Positions 1 through 10,342 of a DNA stretch of 64,000 bases are shown here, piece after piece (the stretch's first letter is position 1; every line of letters begins with the position of its first letter). Made by a program: the position numbers and the translations under genes. The notes below the pieces were generated by a model that was not told where the DNA came from, ran no database searches, and saw only the letters and a program-made list of their open reading frames with translations. The DNA is from Pleomorphomonas koreensis DSM 23070. GTDB lineage: Bacteria > Pseudomonadota > Alphaproteobacteria > Rhizobiales > Pleomorphomonadaceae. The stretch spans positions 310,526 to 374,525 of the forward strand of contig NZ_KE384327.1 of the NCBI RefSeq assembly GCF_000425185.1, in the 5' to 3' direction.

Positions 1-515
1 ATGGCCTCGGCGACGGCCTCTCCGGCGTCGTCGCCTTCAACTCGCTCAGCAAGCGCTCCAACCTGGCCGGCGCCCGCTGCGGCTTCGCCATCGGCGATCC
101 GGCCTTTCTGGCGGCCTGGGCGGTGTTCCGCAACGTCTCGGCGCCGCAGGTGCCGCTGCCGATCCAGGCGGTGGCCGTGGCGGCGCTCGGCGACGAGGCG
201 CATGTCGTCGAAAATCGCCGCCTCTACGACCTCAAATATGCCGCCGCCGCCGACATTCTCGGCGACCGCTTCCCCGACCTGGTGCCGCCCGGCGGCTTCT
301 TCCTGTGGCTCGATGTCGGCCGCTGGGGCGGCGGCGAAACGGTGGCGGCCCGGCTGTGGGGCGAGGTGGGTGTCAAGGTGGTGCCGGGCGGCTATCTGTC
401 GGCCACCGGCGCCGACGGCGTCAATCCGGGCGCCGACTTCATCCGCATCGCCATGGTCGAGAGCCTGGCGACCAGCCGCGAGGCGCTGAGCCGTCTGTCG
501 GAGGTTCTGTCATGA
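1..515 (+). CDS. dapC: Succinyldiaminopimelate aminotransferase, C-terminal part (5' end outside window)
   Basis: This is a fold-type I PLP aminotransferase, read in frame 3 from the window edge with no start inside. [10 protein letters not shown] near base 50 is the PLP-lysine motif in the form typical of DapC, which transaminates N-succinyl-2-amino-6-ketopimelate in lysine and peptidoglycan-precursor synthesis. Further on, a [11 protein letters not shown] segment and the FIRIAMVES end match the C-terminal small domain of the family. About 170 residues are visible out of the usual 390-400. The stop overlaps the ftsK start (ATGA at 512-515), so the two genes are probably co-transcribed. The broad family is certain; the DapC substrate rests on the lysine-motif variant. 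Confidence 0.8.
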   Translation, partial: GLGDGLSGVVAFNSLSKRSNLAGARCGFAIGDPAFLAAWAVFRNVSAPQVPLPIQAVAVAALGDEAHVVENRRLYDLKYAAAADILGDRFPDLVPPGGFFLWLDVGRWGGGETVAARLWGEVGVKVVPGGYLSATGADGVNPGADFIRIAMVESLATSREALSRLSEVLS

Positions 516-3352
516 GAGCAGAGATGAGGACCAGCCCCCGCCTGCGCGACAACGGCCGCCTTGACGGACCCTACGAGCCGCGCCCCGGCAACGCCCGCCG
601 CGCCGCCAACCTGCGCGACCTCGACCAGCGCCAGCGTCAGGCGGCGCCGAGCCGTGAGGATCGCCTCCGGCAGGCGATGCTGCGCAACATCGCCGGCGCC
701 TCCGGCCTGATGCTGATCGCCGGCGTCGCGGCGCTGTCCGCCGCGCTCGCCACCTGGTCGGTGGACGATCCGAGCTGGAGCCACGTCGCCGACGGCCCGA
801 CGCGCAACGTCATGGGCTCGGCCGGCGCGGTGATCGCCGACCTCGTCATGCAGCTGTTCGGCCTCACCGCCGCGCTGTTCCTGGCGCCGGTGGTGATCTG
901 GGGCTGGCAGCTTACCGTCGGCCGCATCCCGCGCGTCGCCAGGAACCGGCTGTTCGGCTGGGTGATCGGCACGCTGGTCGGCGCCGCCTTCATGGGCGCG
1001 CTGCCGCCCACCACCGGCTGGCCGCTGCCGACCGGCCTCGGCGGCGCCATCGGCGACCTCATCCTGCAACTGCCGGCCGCCTTCAACAACGGCGTCCTCA
1101 CCGATACGCTGCGCCTCGTCGTGCTGATCGTCACCGGGCCGCTGTCGCTGGTGGCGATGATCTATGCCTCCGGCATTCCCGGCCGCAAGATCGGCGCCGC
1201 CGCGCCGGCTCGCGACTGGCAGGACGACGACGACGAGGACGACGAGGAGGAGGGCGGTCGCCTCGCGGCGCTGCGCGGCGTCGTTGGCCACTGGTGGCTG
1301 ACGCTGCGCGCCGGCCTCTCCCGCCGCTTCCTGCGCCGGCCGGCCTTCGCCTATCCCGGCGAGGAATACGAGGACGACGAGGACGACTATCAGCCGCCGG
1401 CGCCCCGCCGGGCCGAGCCGACCATGGCCCGGACGCGGCCGGTGGCACCCGCCCAGGACGAGGACGACGATTTCGGGCCGGCGCCGGTCGTCGACCGGCG
1501 TGGCGGCCGGGTGGAGCCGAGTTTCGCGCCGGAAGCGCCGCGCGCCGCGCCGGCGCCGATCGCCGATGAGGAGGACGAGGACGACGATCCGCCACCCTTC
1601 GCCCTCGACGACCGGCTCGCCGATTTCGACGACACCGATGGCGAGCCGATCGCCCCGCCGAAGCCGGTCGCTGTCGCGCCGGCGCCGCGCAGCTTCGAGG
1701 CGCGGCCTGCTCCCTTGCGCGGCCCCGCCTCGCGCATCGGCAAGCCGGCCGCCCAGCCCGACAAGCCGGCCGGCCGCGTCAAGGCGCCGGCGCCGCCGGT
1801 GCAGCAGGCCAAGCGCGCCAAGGGCGGCACCCAGCTGTCGCTGCTCGACGCCGCCGGCTTCGAGTTTCCCGACATCGAACTCCTGGCCGAGCCCAAGGGC
1901 GGCAACGGCGTGCAATACACGCCCGACAGCCTGGAGCAGAACGCCGGCCTCCTGGAAGGCGTGCTGGAGGATTTCGGCATCAAGGGCGAGATCTTCAACG
2001 TCCGTCCCGGCCCGGTGGTGACGCTCTACGAACTGGAGCCGGCCCCCGGCATCAAGTCGTCACGCGTCATCGGCCTTGCCGACGACATCGCCCGCTCGAT
2101 GAGCGCCGTCGCCGCCCGCGTCGCCGTCATACCCGGCAAGAACGCCATCGGCATCGAGCTGCCCAACCAGCGGCGCGAGATGGTCTACCTGCGCGAGCTG
2201 ATCGCCAGCCAGGACTTCGAGAAGTTCAAGGGCCGTCTGGCGCTGGCCCTCGGCAAGACCATCGGCGGCGAGCCCGTCATCATCGACCTCGCCCGCACGC
2301 CGCACATGCTGGTGGCCGGCACCACCGGCTCGGGCAAGTCGGTGTCGATCAACACGATGATCCTCAGCCTGCTCTATCGCATGACGCCCGAGGAATGCCG
2401 GCTGATCATGATCGACCCGAAAATGCTGGAGCTGTCCGTCTACGACGGCATTCCGCATCTCCTGACGCCCGTGGTCACCGATCCGCGCAAGGCGGTGGTG
2501 GCGCTCAAGTGGACGGTCCGCGAGATGGAGGACCGCTACAAGAAGATGTCCAAGGTCGGCGTGCGCAACATCGAGGGCTTCAACGCCCGCGTGGCGCAGG
2601 CCATCGAGCGCGGCGAGAGCATCAACCGCACCGTCCAGACCGGCTTCGACAAGGAGACCGGCGAGCCGGTGTTCGAGACCGAGGAAATGGAGCTGAAGCC
2701 GCTCCCCTTCATCGTGGTCATCATCGACGAGATGGCCGACCTGATGATGGTGGCGGGCAAGGAGATCGAGGGCGCGGTGCAGCGGCTGGCGCAGATGGCC
2801 CGCGCCGCCGGCATCCACGTCATCATGGCGACGCAGCGGCCGTCGGTGGACGTCATCACCGGCACCATCAAGGCCAATTTCCCGACCCGCATCTCCTTCC
2901 AGGTGACCTCGAAGATCGACAGCCGCACCATCCTCGGCGAGCAGGGCGCCGAGCAACTGCTCGGCCAGGGCGACATGCTCTACATGCAGGGCGGCGGCCG
3001 CATTCAGCGCGTCCACGGCCCGTTCGTCTCCGACGGCGAGGTGGAGGCGATCGTCGCCCACCTGAAGACGCAAGGCGTGCCCGACTATCTCGACGCCATC
3101 ACCGCCGACGACGAGGAGGACGGCGGCGGTGAATCCCCCGTCTCGACCGACGAGGGCGCCGACCTCTACGACCAGGCGGTGGCGCTGGTGCTGCGCGACA
3201 AGCGCGCCACCACCAGCTACATCCAGCGCCGGCTGGGCATCGGCTACAACCGCGCCGCCTCGATCATCGAGCGCATGGAGAAGGAAGGGCTGGTCGGCCC
3301 GCCCAACCATGCCGGAAAGCGCGAGATACTGGTCCGCACCAGCGAGGATTGA
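512..3352 (+). CDS. ftsK: DNA translocase FtsK
   Basis: This is the septal DNA pump that clears chromosome ends and activates dif recombination during division. The 946-residue protein has an N-terminal membrane domain with about four helices (residues ~60-222). A long acidic, proline-rich linker follows (~230-440, with runs of Asp/Glu), then the motor: Walker A GTTGSGKS near residue 603 and Walker [11 protein letters not shown] near 735. The C-terminal gamma winged-helix domain starts near residue 883 ([20 protein letters not shown]) and reads KOPS sites. The reading frame is open further upstream, but the ATG at 512 overlaps the dapC stop and gives the natural N-terminus. A strong hairpin terminator follows the stop. 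Confidence 0.97.
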   Translation: MRAEMRTSPRLRDNGRLDGPYEPRPGNARRAANLRDLDQRQRQAAPSREDRLRQAMLRNIAGASGLMLIAGVAALSAALATWSVDDPSWSHVADGPTRNVMGSAGAVIADLVMQLFGLTAALFLAPVVIWGWQLTVGRIPRVARNRLFGWVIGTLVGAAFMGALPPTTGWPLPTGLGGAIGDLILQLPAAFNNGVLTDTLRLVVLIVTGPLSLVAMIYASGIPGRKIGAAAPARDWQDDDDEDDEEEGGRLAALRGVVGHWWLTLRAGLSRRFLRRPAFAYPGEEYEDDEDDYQPPAPRRAEPTMARTRPVAPAQDEDDDFGPAPVVDRRGGRVEPSFAPEAPRAAPAPIADEEDEDDDPPPFALDDRLADFDDTDGEPIAPPKPVAVAPAPRSFEARPAPLRGPASRIGKPAAQPDKPAGRVKAPAPPVQQAKRAKGGTQLSLLDAAGFEFPDIELLAEPKGGNGVQYTPDSLEQNAGLLEGVLEDFGIKGEIFNVRPGPVVTLYELEPAPGIKSSRVIGLADDIARSMSAVAARVAVIPGKNAIGIELPNQRREMVYLRELIASQDFEKFKGRLALALGKTIGGEPVIIDLARTPHMLVAGTTGSGKSVSINTMILSLLYRMTPEECRLIMIDPKMLELSVYDGIPHLLTPVVTDPRKAVVALKWTVREMEDRYKKMSKVGVRNIEGFNARVAQAIERGESINRTVQTGFDKETGEPVFETEEMELKPLPFIVVIIDEMADLMMVAGKEIEGAVQRLAQMARAAGIHVIMATQRPSVDVITGTIKANFPTRISFQVTSKIDSRTILGEQGAEQLLGQGDMLYMQGGGRIQRVHGPFVSDGEVEAIVAHLKTQGVPDYLDAITADDEEDGGGESPVSTDEGADLYDQAVALVLRDKRATTSYIQRRLGIGYNRAASIIERMEKEGLVGPPNHAGKREILVRTSED

Positions 3353-3374
3353 CGGCGGCGGCCGCAAGCCGGAC

Positions 3375-3409
3375 AAAGGGCGTCTTCCCCTGCGGGAGGA
3401 CGCCCTTTT
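3375..3409 (+). terminator. Rho-independent terminator after ftsK
   Basis: The arms AAAGGGCGTC (3375-3384) and GACGCCCTTT (3399-3408) are perfectly complementary. The loop between them can pair further (TTCCC with GGGAG), giving one long hairpin that ends in a short T run. Confidence 0.7.
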
Positions 3410-3428
3410 CGTCGTCATCGGCTGCCCC

Positions 3429-3938
3429 ATGCATCGCATCCTGATCTCCGCCTGCCTGATCGGCCGGCCGGTCCGCTACGACGGCGCCGGCAAGCCGCTC
3501 GCCGACCGCCGCGTCGCCGGCTGGCTGGCGGAAGGCCGGCTGGTGCCGCTCTGCCCGGAGATGCTGGGCGGCCTGCCGGTGCCGCGGCCGCCGGCCGAGA
3601 TCGTCGGCGGCGACGGTGGCGATGTCCTGGCCGGCCGGGCGCGCGTGGTGACCGCGACCGGCGAGGACGTGACCACCGTCTTTCTGGCCGGCGCCGTCGC
3701 GACGCTCGACCTTGCCCGCCGGGAGGACTGCGGCCATGCACTGCTGATCGACCGCAGCCCCTCCTGCGGCAGTCTCACCATCTACGACGGCAGCTTCTCC
3801 GGCCGGCGGATGCCGGGCGCCGGCGTCGTCGCCGCCCTGCTGGCCGCGAGCGGCATCGCCGTCTTCGCCGACCACCAGCTGGATCGCCTCGCTGCGGCGA
3901 TCGCGGCAGGCGAAGGAGGGGAACCTGCGACGGGGTGA
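3429..3938 (+). CDS. DUF523 family protein
   Basis: The 169-residue protein belongs to the DUF523 family (the N-terminal part of YbgA-like proteins), whose function is not established. The family pattern is clear: ISACLIG near the start, LCPEMLGGLPVPRPPAE, then CGHALLIDRSPSCGS with paired cysteines that could bind metal or form a reactive centre. Length and layout match single-domain members. The frame is open upstream, but the ATG at 3429 begins exactly where similarity begins and lies beyond the ftsK terminator. It is probably a single-gene unit or is read with the reductase downstream. Confidence 0.8.
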   Translation: MHRILISACLIGRPVRYDGAGKPLADRRVAGWLAEGRLVPLCPEMLGGLPVPRPPAEIVGGDGGDVLAGRARVVTATGEDVTTVFLAGAVATLDLARREDCGHALLIDRSPSCGSLTIYDGSFSGRRMPGAGVVAALLAASGIAVFADHQLDRLAAAIAAGEGGEPATG

Positions 3939-3995
3939 GGCGTTGTGTCTTGCGCCGGCCGTCCGGCCGGATCGGACTTCCAGACGGAGAGCCCC

Positions 3996-4838
3996 ATGGC
4001 AGACAGCATCCTCGTTCTCGGCGCCACCGGCACCATCGGCCAGCTGGTCGTTTCCGAACTGGTGGCGAAAGGCGAAACCGTCAAGGCGGCCGCCCTCGAC
4101 GGCGAGGCGCATCCCAATGCCGAGGTGCTGCGGTTCGATTTCCGCGATCCCGCCAGCATCGCGCCGCTGTTCAAGGACGTCGACCGCGTCTTCGTGCTGA
4201 TGCCGTCGGCGCCCCTCGACGTCATCGCCGCGCTGATGCCGGTGATGCGGCACGTCGTCGACCGCAAGATCAAGGCGGTGCTGCTGTCGACCATCGGCGC
4301 CGACGTCTCCGACGACAATCCCTACCGCCGCCTGGAGCTGGTGCTGGAGAATTCCGGACTGCCCTTCGTCATCCTCCGGGCCAACTGGTTTGCCGACAAC
4401 TTCCGTACCGTCTGGAAGGAGGACGTCGGCAAGGGTGAGCTGGCGCTGCCGGCCGACGACGGCCTGATCAGCTTCGTCGACGGCCGCGACGTGGCCGCCG
4501 CCGCCGCCGTGGCGCTGACCGGTTCCGACTTCGACGGCCAGACGCTGTTCCTCACCGGCCCCTCGGCCATTCCGCTCGCCCGCGCCGCCGAGGTGATGAG
4601 CCACGTCACCGGCCGGCCGGTGACCTTCAAGCCAATTTCCGCCGCCGATTACGAGGCGCGGCTGGCCGCCGAGGGCGTGCCGGAGCAGCAGATCGCCGAG
4701 CGGGTGGCCGAGTTCGACACCATCCGCGACGGCACGGCATCGATCGTCAGCCCGGCCGTCGAGAAGATGACCGGCCGTCCGCCGCGCTTCTTCGAGAGCT
4801 TCGCCAAGGATCACGCCACCGACTTCGTCCGTTCGTGA
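3996..4838 (+). CDS. NmrA-like NAD(P)-binding Rossmann protein
   Basis: The 280-residue protein has an N-terminal nucleotide-binding loop LVLGATGTIGQLV (residues ~6-18) and the general layout of the NmrA/atypical short-chain dehydrogenase family. These act as NAD(P)H-dependent reductases or redox sensors. The usual Tyr-x-x-x-Lys catalytic pair is not evident, as is common in NmrA-like members. The motif RANWFADNF in the middle and a C-terminal substrate domain fit QOR2/NmrA relatives. The ATG is preceded by GGAGA at good distance. The substrate is not predictable from sequence. It lies alone between ftsK-DUF523 and leuS. Confidence 0.82.
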   Translation: MADSILVLGATGTIGQLVVSELVAKGETVKAAALDGEAHPNAEVLRFDFRDPASIAPLFKDVDRVFVLMPSAPLDVIAALMPVMRHVVDRKIKAVLLSTIGADVSDDNPYRRLELVLENSGLPFVILRANWFADNFRTVWKEDVGKGELALPADDGLISFVDGRDVAAAAAVALTGSDFDGQTLFLTGPSAIPLARAAEVMSHVTGRPVTFKPISAADYEARLAAEGVPEQQIAERVAEFDTIRDGTASIVSPAVEKMTGRPPRFFESFAKDHATDFVRS

Positions 4839-4982
4839 GCGGCGCCGAAAACGCCGCTCCCGGCGTCGAGAGCATTGACCCCCCGTGCCGTTTCTGATGA
4901 TGGTCATGCCGTGATATTTTTCGCGGGGGTCCGGCGCATCAGGCGCCTGGCTCAGCGGCGGCGTGGGACAGAAGACGAGACG

Positions 4983-7601
4983 ATGGCGACCGAGCGATAC
5001 AACGCGCGCGAATCGGAGACGCGCTGGCAGAAGGCCTGGACCGAGGCCAAGGTGTTCGAGACGACGAACGACGATCCGCGGCCGAAGTATTACGTGCTCG
5101 AGATGTTCCCCTATCCGTCCGGTCGCATCCACATCGGGCACGTGCGCAACTACACCATGGGCGACGTGGTGGCCCGCTACAAGCGCGCCAAGGGCTTCAA
5201 CGTCCTGCATCCCATGGGCTGGGACGCCTTCGGCATGCCGGCCGAGAACGCGGCGATGAAGGGGGGCGTCCATCCCAAGGCCTGGACCTACGACAACATC
5301 GCCGCCATGCGCGGCCAGCTGAAGAGCATGGGCCTGTCGCTGGACTGGAGCCGCGAGTTCGCCACCTGCGACGAGGACTACTACACCCAGCAGCAGAAGC
5401 TGTTCCTCGACTTCATTCAGGCCGGCCTCGTCTACCGCAAGAAGTCCAAGGTCAACTGGGACCCCGTCGACATGACGGTGCTCGCCAACGAGCAGGTGAT
5501 CGACGGCCGCGGCTGGCGCTCCGGCGCGCTGGTCGAGCAGCGCGAGCTGACGCAGTGGTTCCTGAGGATCTCCGACTATTCCGAGGAGCTGCTCACCGCC
5601 CTCGACGGGCTCGATCGCTGGCCGGACAAGGTCCGGACCATGCAGCGCAACTGGATCGGCCGTTCGGAGGGCCTCCGCGTCCGCTTCGAGATCGACGGCG
5701 CTCCGGTGGCCGGCGAGCCGACCATCGAGGTGTTCACCACCCGTCCGGACACCCTCTACGGCATGAGCTTCCTGGCGCTGTCGGCCGACCATCCGGTGGC
5801 GCGGGCGCTGTCCGGGACGGACCCGGCCGCTGCCGCCTTCTCCGAGGAGTGCCGGCGCATCGGCACCTCGGCGGCGGCGCTGGAGACGGCCGAGAAGAAG
5901 GGCTACGCCACCGGCCTCAGCGTCAAGCATCCTTTCAACGGCAAGAGCTATCCGGTCTATATCGCCAACTTCGTGCTGATGGACTACGGCACCGGCGCCA
6001 TCTTCGGCTGCCCGGCGCATGACCAGCGCGACCTCGATTTCGCCCGCAAGTACGGCCTGTCCGTCACGCCGGTGGTGCTGCCCGAGGGGGCCGACCCCGC
6101 TGCCTTCGCGGTGGCCGACGTCGCCTATACCGACGACGGAAAGCTCTTCAACTCCGACTTCCTCGACGGAATGGACGTCGAGGCGGCCAAGGATCTCGTC
6201 GCCTCGAAGCTGGAGGCGACGACGCTCCACGGCGCGCCGGCCGCCAGGCGCCAGGTGAACTATCGCCTGCGCGACTGGGGCATCTCGCGCCAGCGCTACT
6301 GGGGCTGCCCGATCCCGGTGATCCATTGCGAGGCCTGCGGCGTGGTGCCGGTGCCGGCCAGGGATCTGCCGGTCCGCCTGCCGGAGGACGTCGAGTTCGA
6401 CCGGCCCGGCAACCCGCTCGACCGCCACCCGTCGTTCACCAAATGCGTCTGTCCGACCTGCGGCAAGCCGGCGCGGCGCGAGACGGATACCATGGACACC
6501 TTCGTCGATTCGTCCTGGTACTACACGCGCTTCACCGAGCCGCACGCCCAGACGCCGACCGTGCCGGAGGTGGCCAACGCCTGGCTGCCGGTCGACCAGT
6601 ATATCGGCGGCATCGAGCACGCCATCCTGCACCTGCTCTATTCGCGCTTCTTCACCCGCGCCATGAAGAAATGCGGCCACGTCGGCTTCGACGAGCCGTT
6701 CCGCGGCCTGTTCACGCAAGGCATGGTCGTGCACGAGACCTACCAGTCGGAGAGCGGCGAATGGCTGTCTCCGGCCGATGTCGAGGTCTTCGAGGAGGGC
6801 GGCAGCCGCAAGGCGCGGCTGCGGTCGTCGGGTGTGCCTGTCAGGATCGGCCCGATCGAGAAGATGTCGAAGTCGAAGAAGAACACCGTCGACCCCACCG
6901 ACATCATCGATAGCTTCGGCGTCGACACCGCCCGCTGGTTCATGCTGTCCGACAGCCCGCCGGAGCGCGACGTCGAGTGGACCGAAGCCGGCGCGCAGGG
7001 CACCGCCCGCTTCCTGCAGCGCGTCTGGCGCATCGTCTCGGAGGCGTCCGAGCTGGTGCCGGGCGCCGGCCGGGCCGAGGGCGGCGACAAGCTGGCGCTC
7101 GCCTTGCGCAAGGCGGCGCACAAGGCGCTGGCCGCCGTCGAGGAGAATATCGAGGGCCTGCGCTTCAACGTGGCGCTCGCCAAGATCTACGAGCTGGTCA
7201 ACACGCTGGCCGGCGCGCTTTCCGCCGACAAGGCGCTGCTCGCCGCCGACGGCGCCGCCGCCGCGGCGCTGATCGAGGCGACCGGCCTGCTCGTCCGGAT
7301 GATGGCGCCGATGACGCCGCATCTCGCCGAGGAGAGCTGGGCGGCGCTCGGCAACGACGGGCTGGTGGCGCTCACCGACTGGCCGGCGGTCGAGCGGGCG
7401 CTGCTCGTCGAGGACGAGGTGACGCTGCCGGTGCAGGTCAACGGCAAGAAGCGCGCCGACGTCACCGTGGCGCGCACCGCCTCGCCGGCCGAGGTGGAGG
7501 CCGAGGTGATGAAGCTCGATGCCGTGATCAAGGCGCTCGACGGCAAGAGCCCGAAGAAGGTCATCGTCGTCGCCCAGAGGATCGTCAATGTGGTCGTCTG
7601 A
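4983..7601 (+). CDS. leuS: Leucine--tRNA ligase
   Basis: This class I aminoacyl-tRNA synthetase charges tRNA-Leu. The protein is 872 residues, the normal bacterial size. The HIGH signature appears as [15 protein letters not shown] (residues ~44-58). The CP1 editing domain sits in the middle and includes a threonine-rich TTRPDTLYG segment. KMSKSKKN is near residue 627, and the C-terminal anticodon domain ends in [14 protein letters not shown]. The ATG at 4983 starts the conserved MATERYN; upstream in-frame sequence is not family-like. Its 3' end overlaps lptE by 14 bases, which sets up the common alphaproteobacterial leuS-lptE-holA unit. Confidence 0.98.
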   Translation: MATERYNARESETRWQKAWTEAKVFETTNDDPRPKYYVLEMFPYPSGRIHIGHVRNYTMGDVVARYKRAKGFNVLHPMGWDAFGMPAENAAMKGGVHPKAWTYDNIAAMRGQLKSMGLSLDWSREFATCDEDYYTQQQKLFLDFIQAGLVYRKKSKVNWDPVDMTVLANEQVIDGRGWRSGALVEQRELTQWFLRISDYSEELLTALDGLDRWPDKVRTMQRNWIGRSEGLRVRFEIDGAPVAGEPTIEVFTTRPDTLYGMSFLALSADHPVARALSGTDPAAAAFSEECRRIGTSAAALETAEKKGYATGLSVKHPFNGKSYPVYIANFVLMDYGTGAIFGCPAHDQRDLDFARKYGLSVTPVVLPEGADPAAFAVADVAYTDDGKLFNSDFLDGMDVEAAKDLVASKLEATTLHGAPAARRQVNYRLRDWGISRQRYWGCPIPVIHCEACGVVPVPARDLPVRLPEDVEFDRPGNPLDRHPSFTKCVCPTCGKPARRETDTMDTFVDSSWYYTRFTEPHAQTPTVPEVANAWLPVDQYIGGIEHAILHLLYSRFFTRAMKKCGHVGFDEPFRGLFTQGMVVHETYQSESGEWLSPADVEVFEEGGSRKARLRSSGVPVRIGPIEKMSKSKKNTVDPTDIIDSFGVDTARWFMLSDSPPERDVEWTEAGAQGTARFLQRVWRIVSEASELVPGAGRAEGGDKLALALRKAAHKALAAVEENIEGLRFNVALAKIYELVNTLAGALSADKALLAADGAAAAALIEATGLLVRMMAPMTPHLAEESWAALGNDGLVALTDWPAVERALLVEDEVTLPVQVNGKKRADVTVARTASPAEVEAEVMKLDAVIKALDGKSPKKVIVVAQRIVNVVV

Positions 7602-8121
7602 TCTCAGCCGCCGCGGCCTGCTGCTCCTGGCGGCCGCCGGCCTCGTCGCCGCCTGCCAGGTGCGGCCGGTCTACGCGCCGGCCGGCTCGCCGGCGGCGGA
7701 GAGCCGACCGGCCGTCGCCACCGAACTCGCCTCGATCGCCGTCGAGACGCAGACCGACCGGGTCGGCCAGGCGCTGATGAACGAGCTGATCTTCCAGCTG
7801 CGCGGCGGCGGCGCGCTGGTGGCGCCCAAGTACCGGCTGCACCTCATCCTGACGACGCGCGTCTCCGATCTGGCCATCCGCGCCCGCGAGGGCATTCCGG
7901 TGGCGCGCCTGTTGTCGCTGACCGCCACCTACACGCTGACCGAAATCGCCAGCGGCCGGGTGGTCACCTCCGACAACGTCTATACGACGGCCTCCTACGA
8001 TACGAGTTCGCAGCGTTATGCCAACGTCCGCGCCGAGCGCGACGCCGGCGACCGGGCAGCCCGGACGGCGGCGGCCGACATCCGCCTCAGGCTGTCCTCG
8101 GCGCTGATCGGCAAGGGCTGA
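7588..8121 (+). CDS. lptE: LPS-assembly lipoprotein LptE
   Basis: The 177-residue outer-membrane lipoprotein is the plug partner of LptD in inserting lipopolysaccharide. The N-terminus has SRR, a hydrophobic stretch [13 protein letters not shown] and a lipobox cysteine near residue 23, followed by VRPVYAP, the start typical of alphaproteobacterial LptE. The rest is the alpha/beta domain with a weakly conserved sequence. Assignment rests on lipobox, length and its invariant position between leuS and holA. Start overlaps leuS; translation is probably coupled. Confidence 0.87.
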   Translation: MWSSDLSRRGLLLLAAAGLVAACQVRPVYAPAGSPAAESRPAVATELASIAVETQTDRVGQALMNELIFQLRGGGALVAPKYRLHLILTTRVSDLAIRAREGIPVARLLSLTATYTLTEIASGRVVTSDNVYTTASYDTSSQRYANVRAERDAGDRAARTAAADIRLRLSSALIGKG

Positions 8122-8125
8122 GCCG

Positions 8126-9166
8126 ATGGTGGCGGCGCGCCCCCAGGAGGCCGACCGCCTCGTCGCGCGGCCGCCGCGCGACGTTGCCTTCTACCTCGTC
8201 TACGGGCCGGACACCGGCCTGGTCTCCGAGCGGGCGCGGACGATCGCCGCCGCCTTCGCCGACCCGGCCGATCCCTTCGCGCTCGTCCGGATCGAGGCCG
8301 GCGAGCTGACGGCCAACCCGACGCGGCTCGCCGACGAGGCCTATGCCCTGTCGATGTTCTCCAGCCGGCGGGCGATCCTGCTGCGCGACGGCGGCCGCAC
8401 CGATCTGGCCGGCCGCTTCAAGGCGCTGTTCCGGCAGCCGCCGACCGACACCGCCGTGGTCGTCGAGGCGGGCGATCTCAAGAAGTCCAATCCGTTGCGC
8501 GTGTTATTCGAGCAGGAGAAGGGCGCCTATGCCATCCCCTGCTTTGCCGACGACGAGCGATCGATCGGCGCTTTGATCGACGACGAGGTGGCGGCGGCCG
8601 GCCTTGCCATCGCGCCGGAGGCGCGGGCGCTTCTCATCTCGCTGCTCGGCGGCGACCGGCTGATGACGCGCGGCGAGGTGCGCAAGCTCTGCCTCTACGC
8701 CCATGGCGCCGGCTCCATCGCGCTCACCGACGTCGAGGCGCTGATCGGCGACAGCTCGACCTTCGCCGTCGACGAACTGATCGACGCGGCGGCCGGCGGC
8801 CTGCCGCCGGCGCTGGTGGAGGGACTGGCCAAGGCACGCGCCGAGGGCGTCGATGCCGGCCAGATCGCCGGTGCCGCGCTGCGCCATTTCATGCTGCTCG
8901 ACGAACTCCGGGCGGCCGTCGAGAACGGTGTCAATCCGGCCGACGCGGTGAACGGCGCCCGGCCGCCGGTGTTCTTCAAGCGCAAGGGCAAGGTGGAGGC
9001 GGCGATCGGCCTGTGGCCGCCGGCCCGGCTGGCCCGGGCGATCGTCGTGCTCGGGGAGGCGGCGCGCGACGCCCGCCTCAGCCCGGCGCTGTCCGCCGAC
9101 ATCGTCGGCGAGACGCTGTTGACGCTGGCCCGCGCCGCCGAGCAGGCGAGCCGGCGCAGAAGATAG
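8126..9166 (+). CDS. holA: DNA polymerase III subunit delta
   Basis: The 346-residue delta subunit of the clamp loader opens the beta clamp. The sequence has the family start FYLVYGPDTGLVSERA, the middle segment LRVLFEQEKGAYAIPCFADDER, GGDRLMTRGEVRKLCLYA and the C-terminal helical collar domain. The ATG lies four bases after the lptE stop. It is the last gene of the leuS-lptE-holA unit and faces the Nudix genes tail to tail. Confidence 0.92.
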   Translation: MVAARPQEADRLVARPPRDVAFYLVYGPDTGLVSERARTIAAAFADPADPFALVRIEAGELTANPTRLADEAYALSMFSSRRAILLRDGGRTDLAGRFKALFRQPPTDTAVVVEAGDLKKSNPLRVLFEQEKGAYAIPCFADDERSIGALIDDEVAAAGLAIAPEARALLISLLGGDRLMTRGEVRKLCLYAHGAGSIALTDVEALIGDSSTFAVDELIDAAAGGLPPALVEGLAKARAEGVDAGQIAGAALRHFMLLDELRAAVENGVNPADAVNGARPPVFFKRKGKVEAAIGLWPPARLARAIVVLGEAARDARLSPALSADIVGETLLTLARAAEQASRRRR

Positions 9167-9199
9167 GCCCTATGCCAGCCCCGCGAAGATGCTGACGCA

Positions 9200-9227
9200 T
9201 CCGGTCGTTGAGAAATTCGCGACCGGA
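9200..9227. terminator. Hairpin between the convergent holA and Nudix genes
   Basis: The arms TCCGGTCG (9200-9207) and CGACCGGA (9220-9227) are exact complements with a 12-base loop, in the 92-base gap between two tail-to-tail genes. No long T run is present, so it is only a candidate bidirectional terminator. Confidence 0.4.
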
Positions 9228-9258
9228 CGATCACCAGCCGTTCTCAAGCCCGCCGATA

Positions 9259-9831
9259 TTACGCCGGGCCGATGTGGCCGAATGCGGCCAGCACGCGGGC
9301 GTATTGCGCCCGCCGGTGCAGCGGCGCCACGCCGGGCAGCTCGGCGAGCGGCCGCCAGCGCCATTCGACGAATTCCGCCGGTTGGTCGGTATGGGTGGCG
9401 GCGACGGTGATCTCGTCCTCGGAGCCGACGAAGCGGAAGGCCGCCCAGCGTTGGCGCTGGCCGCGGAAGGGGTGGAGCTTGTGCGCCTTGGAACCGCGGG
9501 CCGGGAAGTCGTAGCTCCACCAGTCGTCGGCAAGGGCGATCAGCTCGGCGCTCCGGACGCCGGTTTCCTCCCAGAGTTCGCGGCGCGCCGCCGCAATGAT
9601 CTCCTCGCCGGCGTCGATGCCGCCCTGCGGCAGCGCCCAGTCGGCGCCGTCGGCGAACACCTCCGGATCGGGCCAGCCGAAGGGGTTGGCGTGCCCCCGG
9701 CCGGCGAACACCAGGCCGCGGCTGTCGAACAGGCAGATGCCGACGTTCGGCCGGTAGGGGAGATCGGCGAGGAGCGGCTCGCGTATCGCGGGATCGGGCG
9801 GCGTCGTGGCGGCCGGCAGGCGGACGCTCAC
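9259..9831 (-). CDS. Nudix hydrolase, RppH-like (second of a tandem pair)
   Basis: The 190-residue protein has the RppH-type opening YRPNVGICLF and a full Nudix box around GGIDAGEEIIAAARRELWEE. RppH enzymes remove pyrophosphate from the 5' end of mRNA; related enzymes cleave dinucleoside polyphosphates. The GTG start at 9831 overlaps the stop of the upstream Nudix gene (GTGA), so the two are translationally coupled. This copy has extra sequence between the Nudix box and the C-terminal part (DFPARGSKAHKLHPFRGQRQ). It may be specialised for another nucleotide substrate. Confidence 0.85.
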   Translation of the reverse strand: MSVRLPAATTPPDPAIREPLLADLPYRPNVGICLFDSRGLVFAGRGHANPFGWPDPEVFADGADWALPQGGIDAGEEIIAAARRELWEETGVRSAELIALADDWWSYDFPARGSKAHKLHPFRGQRQRWAAFRFVGSEDEITVAATHTDQPAEFVEWRWRPLAELPGVAPLHRRAQYARVLAAFGHIGPA

Positions 9832-10337
9832 GCCGGCACCGCCAGGTGCGCCAGGGCGGCGCAGACCTCTTCGTAGACCGGCCGCTTGAAGGGCACGATC
9901 AGCGACGGCACCTCGGCCAGCGGCTTCCAGGCCCAGTGCGAGAACTCGGCCGGGTGGGCACCGCCGCCGGGATGGTCGACGTCGATCTCGGCGTCGTCGC
10001 CGAGGAAGCGGAAGGCGAACCACTTCTGCGTCTGGCCGCGCCACTTCTTCCGGAACCGGCCGGCGGCGATGTCGTCGGGGACGTCGTAGCGGTACCAGTC
10101 GGGCGCCTCGCCGATCAGCTCGATCGAGCGCACCGAGGTCTCCTCCCACAGCTCGCGGCGAGCGGCGTCGAGCGGGCTCTCGCCGTCGTCGATGCCGCCC
10201 TGCGGCATCTGCCAGGGGGCCGGCGTGCCGGTCATGTCGGCGACATGCTTGCGGTGGCCGACGAAGACGAGGCCGGCGCGGTTGATCAGCATGGCGCCGG
10301 CGCAGCGGCGATAGGGCAGGTCGGTGCGGCTGGTCAT
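9828..10337 (-). CDS. rppH: RNA pyrophosphohydrolase (Nudix)
   Basis: The 169-residue protein matches RppH/IalA in length and motif order: LPYRRCAGAMLINRAGLVFV, then GTPAPWQMPQGGIDDGE, and the Nudix box GGIDDGESPLDAARRELWEE. A C-terminal KRPVYEEV segment is typical. It should convert 5'-triphosphate mRNA to 5'-monophosphate to start decay. It is the more canonical of two adjacent Nudix genes and lies at the end of the long housekeeping operon, five bases after the deacetylase-like gene. Confidence 0.88.
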   Translation of the reverse strand: MTSRTDLPYRRCAGAMLINRAGLVFVGHRKHVADMTGTPAPWQMPQGGIDDGESPLDAARRELWEETSVRSIELIGEAPDWYRYDVPDDIAAGRFRKKWRGQTQKWFAFRFLGDDAEIDVDHPGGGAHPAEFSHWAWKPLAEVPSLIVPFKRPVYEEVCAALAHLAVPA

Positions 10338-10342
10338 CGGGG

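Noticed and set aside
1200..1640. Tandem GAC/GAG-rich stretch that looks like a microsatellite
   Set aside because: It is the coding sequence of the acidic FtsK linker; codons keep frame and the same Asp/Glu-rich linker is common in FtsK.
3264..7322. A 1352-codon minus-strand frame opposite leuS and its upstream neighbours
   Set aside because: It is low-complexity (Arg/Ala/Gly/His) and lies entirely against well-conserved genes; a GC-skewed antisense shadow.
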